Shown here: positions 43,693 through 49,467 of the stretch, in pieces
Position numbering within the stretch: position 1 is the stretch's first letter
How the letters are laid out: each line of letters begins with the position of its first letter
Source of the DNA: Lactobacillus equicursoris DSM 19284 = JCM 14600 = CIP 110162
GTDB lineage: Bacteria; Bacillota; Bacilli; Lactobacillales; Lactobacillaceae
Length of the DNA stretch: 49,467 bases
Direction of reading: 5' to 3'
Assembly: GCF_001434815.1 (NCBI RefSeq)
Contig: NZ_AZDU01000009.1
Span: forward strand, 1 to 49,467
Made by a program: the position numbers and the translations under genes
Notes under the pieces: generated by a model
Databases searched by the model: none
Told to the model about the DNA's origin: nothing
Seen by the model: the letters and a program-made list of their open reading frames with translations, nothing else

Positions 43693-44724
43693 TTATCTTT
43701 GGCCCTTAGGGTCGAAGGCGTCACGCAGACCGTCACCAAGTAAGTTAAAGGCAATCATCAAGATACACAGAACCGTTGCTGGGTACCACATTTGGTATGG
43801 CAGGAATTGGAAGTTCTTTTGACCTTCGTTCAGCAGAACACCCAATGAAGTTTCTGGTGCAGAAATACCAATACCAATGAAGCTCAGGAAGGCTTCGAAG
43901 AAGATGGCACTTGGGATAGTGTACATAGTTTGAATGATGATGATACTTGAAAGGTTTGGAATCAAGTGCTTCAAGGCAATCTTGAAGGTTGATTCACCTA
44001 ATGACCGTGCAGCCAAAACGTATTCTTCGTTCTTCAAAGACAAGGTCTCGGCACGGATCTGCCGGGCCATAGTCGTCCATGAGGAGATGGCCAGAGCCAA
44101 GATGATTGAAGTAATACCAGGCTTCAAAACAACCAGCATTAAAACCACGATAACCAGGGTTGGAACTGAGGAGATGATTTCGATGATCCGTTGCATGATG
44201 TTGTCGACCATGCCGCCCCTCCAGCCGGAGATGATCCCGTAGGTAACCCCGATGGCCAAGTCGAAGAAGGCAGCCACCACGGCAACGATCAAGGAGATCT
44301 TAGTACCGTAGATAATTCTTTGAGCCAAGGACCGGCCGAGGTAGTCGGTACCAGCTACAAAGTACTTGCCGGCTGGCACTGATGCATAAGCATCAGTCCA
44401 AACGCCGTTTTGCTTGATCTTACCGTTCAAGCCATTGAGCCAGTCAAAGCCCTTCCACTTGGCAGGCAAGTTAGCGTATTGCGGTGCTGACTTAACCAAA
44501 CTGGAGTTGTTGATCCAGAAGGTTGAGCCAAAGGCAATTACGAACATTACAATAACGATAATTGCTGAGATAACCGCAGCCTTGTTTTGCTTAAATCTGA
44601 TCCAAACATTTTGCATGAAAGAAAGTGATGGGCCAGAAATGTGCTCGGCGCTTTGGGTATCACCCTTTTGAACGTGTTCAAAAGATTCAGCAGTGATTTT
44701 TACATTACTTGCGTCTTGATCCAT
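43693..44724 (-). CDS. oppC: Oligopeptide ABC transporter permease OppC
   Basis: An integral membrane subunit of 343 residues. A cytoplasmic N-terminal segment precedes the first helix (about 52-72). A large external loop (73-128) and five further helices follow. The EAA coupling motif that contacts the ATPases is visible as ARSLGESTFKIALKHLIPN. It lies between oppB (23-base gap) and oppD. The ATG is preceded by an AAAGTGAGG-type site. Confidence 0.95.
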   Translation of the reverse strand: MDQDASNVKITAESFEHVQKGDTQSAEHISGPSLSFMQNVWIRFKQNKAAVISAIIVIVMFVIAFGSTFWINNSSLVKSAPQYANLPAKWKGFDWLNGLNGKIKQNGVWTDAYASVPAGKYFVAGTDYLGRSLAQRIIYGTKISLIVAVVAAFFDLAIGVTYGIISGWRGGMVDNIMQRIIEIISSVPTLVIVVLMLVVLKPGITSIILALAISSWTTMARQIRAETLSLKNEEYVLAARSLGESTFKIALKHLIPNLSSIIIIQTMYTIPSAIFFEAFLSFIGIGISAPETSLGVLLNEGQKNFQFLPYQMWYPATVLCILMIAFNLLGDGLRDAFDPKGQR

Positions 44725-44747
44725 TGATTTAAAACCTCACTTTCTGA

Positions 44748-45668
44748 TTAGTCAGTCAATCTGATTCTTGGGTCGATCAAACTGTAAACAAGGTCAGTAA
44801 TCAGCAAAATGGCAACCAAGCCGAAGCTGTAAACCATACTTACCCCCATGATGGTTGGGTAGTCGTTGGTCAAGATTGACTTGGTAAACTGTTCACCGAT
44901 CCCGGGAATGTTGAAGATGTTTTCGATAACCATTGAACCAGTCATCAGGGCAACTGCGTATGGCCCGATCAGGGTAACCAATGGAATCATTGAGTTCCGC
45001 AAGGTGTGCTTTCTGATAACTTCAACCCGGCTGAGCCCCTTGGCTTTACCTAATTCAACGTAGTCAGAACTTAAGGTATCAACCATTTCCGTTCTGACAA
45101 ACCGGGCAGTTTCGGCTAGCGGCCCGACGCAAAGGGCTAAGGTTGGCAAAACAGTTTGTGATGCCTCACCCCAGCCAGCGATTGGGAACCAGCCGAGCTT
45201 CAAACCGATGTAGTATTGAAGCAAAACGGCCAAGACGAAGTTAGGCACTGACTTACCAATGATGGCCAAAACCGTTGAAGTGGAGTCAATCCAAGTCCCT
45301 TGGTTCATGGCCGCAAAGGAGCCTAGGATAATCCCTAAGATAACCCCAACAATCAAGGCTTGCAACCCCAATTGAGCAGATGCGCCAAGACGGGCACCGA
45401 TCAGTGCGGAAACCGGTTGGTTACTGTATTGGAAGGAAATCCCAAAGTCACCGTGAGCTGCCCCAGCCAAGTAAGTCAGGTACTGAACTATATACGGCTT
45501 GTCCAAGCCGTATTGCTTGTTCATGATCGCTTTTTGCGTAGCCGTCATCTTTGCTTCGTTAGCATATGGAGAACCAGGCATCATCTTCATTAAGAAGAAG
45601 GTGATGGTTGCTACTAGGAAAAGCGTCAAAATTCCGTAAAATATACGTTTAAGTATGTATCTTGCCAT
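44748..45668 (-). CDS. oppB: Oligopeptide ABC transporter permease OppB
   Basis: The second membrane subunit, 306 residues and six helices. It starts with the typical MARYILKRIFYGILTLFLVATITFFLM first helix (positions 1-27) and carries the EAA motif GKAKGLSRVEVIRKHTLRNSMIPL (about 206-229, read in parts) and the end DPRIRLTD. GGGAGCG precedes the ATG. It is the first gene of oppBCDF, separated from oppA by a terminator and more than 400 bases, with its own extended -10 promoter. Confidence 0.96.
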   Translation of the reverse strand: MARYILKRIFYGILTLFLVATITFFLMKMMPGSPYANEAKMTATQKAIMNKQYGLDKPYIVQYLTYLAGAAHGDFGISFQYSNQPVSALIGARLGASAQLGLQALIVGVILGIILGSFAAMNQGTWIDSTSTVLAIIGKSVPNFVLAVLLQYYIGLKLGWFPIAGWGEASQTVLPTLALCVGPLAETARFVRTEMVDTLSSDYVELGKAKGLSRVEVIRKHTLRNSMIPLVTLIGPYAVALMTGSMVIENIFNIPGIGEQFTKSILTNDYPTIMGVSMVYSFGLVAILLITDLVYSLIDPRIRLTD

Positions 45669-45727
45669 AAATTTCGCTCCCTTAATCCTTGCTTTTTAAT
45701 CAAGTCTTTGTTTTTAATGTTTTTCTT

Positions 45728-45736
45728 ATTATACCA
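45728..45736 (-). promoter_or_regulatory. Extended -10 promoter of oppBCDF
   Basis: TGGTATAAT on the minus strand, 60 bases before oppB, with no good -35 box. Confidence 0.65.
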
Positions 45737-45739
45737 GAA

Positions 45740-46040
45740 AATCAGGAAATTACCATACGATAATATAAAACTGTACCCTTTTAAGTCAAGTATTTCCAAC
45801 TATTTGAGCCTTTTTTCGCTAATTTTCCACCTAACTTTAATTTGCCTTTTTTCTCTTTTTAGCCTATCCAAAGTTTAAATTATTATTTTTTAAATAAGTT
45901 TTTAGCTAGAAAAACAATTTTTTCAGGGGAAATAGCTTATTTTAGTAATTTTCACTTTAGAATTTTGCCGTTTTTTCTCTGCTCCTTCCTTATCTTTTGA
46001 CTCTAACTTTGTTTTTTCTCTTTCTATTTTTTGGTTAAAC
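45740..46040. other. AT-rich, T-rich intergenic stretch between oppA and oppB
   Basis: About 300 bases of AT-rich sequence with many T4-T6 runs on the plus strand. I see no open frame with a ribosome site and no tRNA; it may be an upstream activating or bent region for the opp promoter. Confidence 0.5.
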
Positions 46041-46086
46041 AAAAAATAGAAAATTGGATGTTATGAAAGCACCTCAATTTTCTATT
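46041..46086 (-). terminator. oppA terminator
   Basis: A perfect 12-base inverted pair AATAGAAAATTG / CAATTTTCTATT around an 18-base loop, followed by T6 on the minus strand. Confidence 0.85.
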
Positions 46087-46102
46087 ATATCACGGTAGAA
46101 TC

Positions 46103-47746
46103 TTAATTTTTAGTTGCATAAGTGGTCTTGAAGTCTGGATATTCACCGTTATAGACTAGGTTCTTGATGGTTGGCCGGATCATCCAAGCTTGCCCCATGT
46201 GGTAGAGCGGACTGATTGCTTCTTGGTCGACAATGATGTTTTCCGCCTTTAAGAGTTCCTTCTTCCGCTTGGCCTTATTCATGGTCAAGGAGGCCTTTAC
46301 CGCCTTGTCATAGGCCTTATTTGACCATTTACCGAAGTTGTAGGTCTGACCTGACTGCATGTAGGCTAAGAAGTGGTATGGATCTGGGAAGTCACTGGTT
46401 AAACCGCCCAGTACCACGTCGTAGTTGCCGGCGATTTGTCTAGAAACTCTAGTCGTCTTTGGCAGGTTGTTGACAGAAACGCTGATCTGGCTGCCAAAGG
46501 CTTCGGTCAAGGCACTTTGGATAAATTCAGTCTGCTTCTTGTAGCTGTCGTCATCATCAGCCATCAAAGTAAAGGAAATCTTCTTCACCTTTAATTCCTT
46601 CAAGGCCTTCTTGAAGTACTTCTTGGCTTCAGACAAGTTGTATTCAACGTACTTGTTGACGGAGCTGTTGTTCTTTTCCGCTTCCTGTACAAAGTTCTGC
46701 CCGTCTAAAACGACATTAGTAGCTGAGAAGGTCTTAGCTTGGGTATTGTAGGTCCCAATCGTGGACAAGAGCTGCTTGCGGTTGATGGCCATGGAAATGG
46801 CCCGGCGCAGGTTGGCATTTCTAAAGATCTTCTTTTTCTTGTAGTTGTATGACAGGTAAGTCGTGTTGCCCAAGGTCAGAACCCGGTAGCCGCGCTTATT
46901 CTTCATGCTCTTAGCAGCTTGGGTATCGAGCAGAGCTGCATCCAGCTTGCCTGTTTGGTAGAGGTTGTAGTCCGTGGATGGGGTCTTTTGCACGCTGTAG
47001 TTGACCGCTGACAGTCTAACTGCCTTCTTGTCCCAGTAGTACTTGTTCTTGACCAATTTCCAGGTCAAGCTGGACCCAGTCCAGCCGCTTGACGTAAACG
47101 GCCCGTTATAAACGGCGTAAGCTGACTTGGTGCCGTATTTCTTGCCATACTTTTCAACAACCTTGCTGTCTAGCGGCTTCAAGCTGATAGCGGTCACAAC
47201 CTTAAAGTATGGAATCTTCTTTTCAAAAGTCACCACTAGCTTGTAATCACCATCGGCCTTAACGCCCAAAGTCTTGACCTTCTTCTTGCCTTCAGAGATG
47301 GCAATGGCGTTCTTGATGCCTTCGTAGTTGTTGACTTGGCTAGAAGCAGTCTTAGGATCCACCTGCCTTCTCCAGGCGTAAACAAAGTCGTTAGCCGTTA
47401 CGGGGTCGCCATTTGACCACTTGGCATTTTTTCTCAAATAAAAAGTCCAAGTCAGGCCATCTTTTGAAGTTTCACTCTTATAGGCAACGCCAGGAACAGT
47501 TTTAGAGTTCTTGCCCAAGCGGTACAAGCCTTCATAGGTGTTGGCAATCTGTTCTTCACTGGCCGTGTCGTCGGCCTTGGCTGGGTCCAAGCTTTCCAGT
47601 TCAGACGTGGTCATCCAGTTGATGGACTTTTCATATTCGCTAGAGGAATTCTCGACAGCCTTCTTGGTTTCTGACTTAGAGCAAGCCACCGTAAACAAGG
47701 CTCCAGCCACAATCGCTGCAGCTGAGATCTTCTTCAAGTTCTTCAT
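46103..47746 (-). CDS. oppA: Oligopeptide-binding lipoprotein OppA, copy 1
   Basis: A family 5 solute-binding lipoprotein that captures peptides outside the membrane. The signal peptide (MKNLKKISAAAIVAGALF) ends in TVAC, so C22 is lipidated. The SBP_bac_5 fold covers about 40-540, with LESLDPAKADD, KNAKWSNGDPVTANDFVYAWRR (split here) and DFPDPYHFL. It is full length at 547 residues. It is a paralogue of the gene upstream, clearly related by eye but with different pocket residues, so a different peptide range is likely. Own promoter and terminator. Confidence 0.95.
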   Translation of the reverse strand: MKNLKKISAAAIVAGALFTVACSKSETKKAVENSSSEYEKSINWMTTSELESLDPAKADDTASEEQIANTYEGLYRLGKNSKTVPGVAYKSETSKDGLTWTFYLRKNAKWSNGDPVTANDFVYAWRRQVDPKTASSQVNNYEGIKNAIAISEGKKKVKTLGVKADGDYKLVVTFEKKIPYFKVVTAISLKPLDSKVVEKYGKKYGTKSAYAVYNGPFTSSGWTGSSLTWKLVKNKYYWDKKAVRLSAVNYSVQKTPSTDYNLYQTGKLDAALLDTQAAKSMKNKRGYRVLTLGNTTYLSYNYKKKKIFRNANLRRAISMAINRKQLLSTIGTYNTQAKTFSATNVVLDGQNFVQEAEKNNSSVNKYVEYNLSEAKKYFKKALKELKVKKISFTLMADDDDSYKKQTEFIQSALTEAFGSQISVSVNNLPKTTRVSRQIAGNYDVVLGGLTSDFPDPYHFLAYMQSGQTYNFGKWSNKAYDKAVKASLTMNKAKRKKELLKAENIIVDQEAISPLYHMGQAWMIRPTIKNLVYNGEYPDFKTTYATKN

Positions 47747-47813
47747 TTTTTCCTACTTTCTTGTTTGTTCAACCCGAAATTCTTACTCAAACAGTGAAAT
47801 TAATTATTTTCTC

Positions 47814-47842
47814 ATTATAGCCCTCCCGGGAGATTTTTTCAA
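47814..47842 (-). promoter_or_regulatory. oppA (copy 1) promoter with central palindrome
   Basis: TTGAAA, 17 bases and TATAAT on the minus strand. The spacer contains the perfect 10-base palindrome CTCCCGGGAG (47823-47832), a possible operator. Confidence 0.75.
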
Positions 47843-47877
47843 ATTAAAGCCCTTCATTCATAATTGCTTTTGTGCAT

Positions 47878-47907
47878 AAAAAAAGCGAAGACTGAATCTT
47901 CGCTTTC
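47878..47907 (-). terminator. Terminator of oppA copy 2
   Basis: AAAGCGAAGATTC and AGTCTTCGCTTTTTTT on the minus strand, 40 bases past the stop. Confidence 0.9.
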
Positions 47908-47946
47908 TTCGTGTATAAAGGAGGTCTGTTAAAAATCTTCAGCAAA

Positions 47947-49467
47947 TTACTTGATGTAAGCTTCCTTGAAGTTGTAAGGAGCACCGGCACCGTTGAAGAC
48001 AACGCCCTTAACCTTAGTCTTAACCAGAGTTGCTTCGTTAGTGTAGTACAGCGGAGTAACGCCTTGGTCTTCAACTAAAGCTTGGTCAGCCTTAACCATA
48101 GCCTTCCAGCGAGCAGCGGTTGAGCCAGTAGTCTTAGACAGGGAAACGTTCTTGTTGTAAGTCGTTGATTCCCACTTACCGTAGTTGTAGGCGTTGCCCT
48201 TTGAAAGCAGGTCAAGGAAGGAGATTGGGTCTGAGAAGTCAGCAGTCCAGCCAGTTGCGACCACGTCGAACTTCAAAGCTGTAACGCGGGACAGACGGGT
48301 CTTGAATGGAACGTTAGTAACTTCAACCTTCATGCCCAGAGTTGATTCCAAAGCACTTTGGATGAATTCAGTTACCTTCTTAGCGTCGTCAGTGTCGTCA
48401 CCAAGCAGCTGGATAGTGATTGACTTCTTGCCAAGTTCCTTCAAAGCCTTCTTGTAGTATTCCTTAGCCTTAGCCTTGTCGTAGCCTTGAACGGCTTGAG
48501 TAGCTGAGGTCTTAACTTCGCTTGAGAAGTCCTTGCCAGTGCTTGAGTCAGTGATGCCGGCTGCGGTGAAGGAAACGGCTGCTTGGTTAGCGGCACCAAC
48601 CGTAGTTGCCAATTGCTTCTTGTTGATGGCAAGAGAGATTGCCTTACGCAGGTTAGCGTTTGCCAAGTTCTTGTCCTTAGCAATGTTGTATTGCAGGTAC
48701 TTGGTTGAAGCAAACTTTCTAACAGTCCAGCCAGTAGTGCCCTTCAATTGCTTGCTTTGTTGAGCATCCAGGTTGGTTTCGTCAAGCTTGCCGCTTTGGT
48801 AGAGGTTGTAGCTAGTTGATTGGGTCTTTTGAACGCTCATTGAGACTTGGTCCAGCTTAACGTTCTTCTTGTCCCAGTAGGTGTTGTTCTTAACCAGCTT
48901 CCAAGTCAAGTTGGAGCCAGTCCAGCCGGTCATCTTGAATGGACCGTTAGACAGAACGTACTTAGCTGCCGTACCGTACTTAGAGCCGCACTTTTCAACA
49001 AACTTTTGGTTTTGTGGGAAGAAGATGTAGAAGCCCATAAGCAACTTGAAGTATGGGATTCTTCTTTCCAAGGTAACCGTCAGCTTGTACTTGCCGTCAG
49101 CCTTAACGCCCAAAGTGTTAACGGCCTTCTTGCCGGCAACGATTTGGTCAGCGTTCTTCACGCCGCTGAAGAGGTAGGCATATTCTGAAGCAGTCTTAGG
49201 GTTAACGGTTCTTCTCCAGGAGTAAACGAAGTCGTTAGCAGTTACCTCGTCGCCGTTTGACCACTTAGCACCCTTACGCAGGTTGAAAGTCCAGGTCTTG
49301 CCGTCCTTGCTTTCCTTCCAGGAAGTTGCCATACCAGGCGTAGCCTTGGCATTGTTGCTCAACCTGATCAAACCTTCCATGACGTTGTTGAATTGGTCAG
49401 CGTCATAACGGTCAGTGGCCTTGGATGGATCCATGGTGGTCAATTCGGCATGGTCAATTCGGCATGG
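47947..49467 (-). CDS. oppA: Oligopeptide-binding protein OppA, copy 2 (5' end outside the window)
   Basis: At least 500 residues of a second family 5 peptide-binding protein; the signal peptide and true start lie beyond the window. Present are ELTTMDPSKATDRYDADQ, NVMEGLIRL, RKGAKWSNGDEVTANDFVYSW and DFSDPISFLDLL, in the same order as copy 1. The usual first conserved strand, S-x-ELTTMDP, begins just inside the window, but the preceding 28 bases are a 14-bp direct duplication that shifts the frame. The upstream coding context is therefore uncertain. Codon use is strongly biased, suggesting high expression. Confidence 0.9.
   Translation of the reverse strand, partial: PCRIDHAELTTMDPSKATDRYDADQFNNVMEGLIRLSNNAKATPGMATSWKESKDGKTWTFNLRKGAKWSNGDEVTANDFVYSWRRTVNPKTASEYAYLFSGVKNADQIVAGKKAVNTLGVKADGKYKLTVTLERRIPYFKLLMGFYIFFPQNQKFVEKCGSKYGTAAKYVLSNGPFKMTGWTGSNLTWKLVKNNTYWDKKNVKLDQVSMSVQKTQSTSYNLYQSGKLDETNLDAQQSKQLKGTTGWTVRKFASTKYLQYNIAKDKNLANANLRKAISLAINKKQLATTVGAANQAAVSFTAAGITDSSTGKDFSSEVKTSATQAVQGYDKAKAKEYYKKALKELGKKSITIQLLGDDTDDAKKVTEFIQSALESTLGMKVEVTNVPFKTRLSRVTALKFDVVATGWTADFSDPISFLDLLSKGNAYNYGKWESTTYNKNVSLSKTTGSTAARWKAMVKADQALVEDQGVTPLYYTNEATLVKTKVKGVVFNGAGAPYNFKEAYIK
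49440..49467. repeat. 14-bp tandem duplication at the window end
   Basis: TCAATTCGGCATGG occurs twice in a row and the second copy ends exactly at the last base. Since 14 is not a multiple of three, one copy puts the upstream oppA sequence out of frame. Confidence 0.85.

Noticed and set aside
45728-45756. CodY box at the opp promoter
   Set aside because: The AATTTCCTGATTTTC stretch matches the consensus too poorly, and the presence of CodY in this organism is not shown.

Overview
The window is a Gram-positive chromosome segment that I infer to be Lactobacillus delbrueckii (bulgaricus/lactis type). The reasons are a moderately high GC content for a lactobacillus, a tandem cysteine aminopeptidase pair that reads like pepW-pepG, a D-aspartate ligase of the kind needed for D-Asp cross-bridges, a GuaB without CBS domains, and several freshly broken genes, as expected from the known genome decay of this species. 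No phage, IS element or CRISPR array is visible.

Layout. 0.05-4.2 kb, minus strand: metG-tatD-rnmV-ksgA, an overlapping informational operon. 4.3-7.4 kb: the Mg2+ P-type ATPase mgtA behind a textbook M-box riboswitch with terminator and promoter. 7.4-9.6 kb: trpS-comEB-TPM-domain protein. 9.6-11 kb: tRNA-Gly(CCC), a bacteriocin-immunity-like gene and a CPBP membrane protein with degenerate catalytic motifs. 11.1-14.0 kb: the NAD salvage regulon nrtR-pncA-pncB with a perfect 21-bp palindrome as candidate operator. 14.1-16.2 kb: an AT-rich accessory patch with a frameshifted secreted peptide, a small membrane partner and a class II-like Fic protein whose promoter carries five copies of a TTATCGTCCAA motif. 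16.2-18.2 kb: marR-ansA-mscL. 18.3-18.5 kb: a candidate orphan small RNA. 18.5-22.8 kb: mmuM/ybaK divergent from mmuP, then D-Asp ligase. 22.8-24.6 kb: a doubly broken CAP-domain surface protein gene, gene debris and a 42-bp tandem repeat. 24.6-34 kb: a purine block (guaBA, guanine-riboswitch-controlled xpt-pbuX, guaC, purA) interrupted by an SOS-controlled yolD-Y-family polymerase pair. 34-35.7 kb: a duplicated four-helix membrane protein, greA and a CIRCE-controlled hsp20. 35.8-38.7 kb: an AT-rich bacteriocin or quorum-sensing island. 38.8-41.6 kb: pepW and pepG. 41.7-49.5 kb: the opp oligopeptide transporter with two substrate-binding proteins; the second runs off the window.

Together the genes describe an auxotroph adapted to protein-rich milk. 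It imports peptides (Opp), cleaves them (PepW/PepG, AnsA), scavenges methionine (MmuP/MmuM), nicotinamide (PncA/PncB) and purines (Xpt/PbuX/GuaC/GuaBA/PurA).

The most unusual region is 35.8-38.7 kb. It holds a double-glycine-leader peptide, an AgrC/ComD-type kinase and a LytTR response regulator in overlapping order. The peptide lies directly behind a strong terminator-like hairpin, and both the kinase and the first small gene of the island are frameshifted. Four frameshifted genes in accessory DNA, against none seen in housekeeping genes, point to selective decay of social or secreted functions, or to on/off phase switching.
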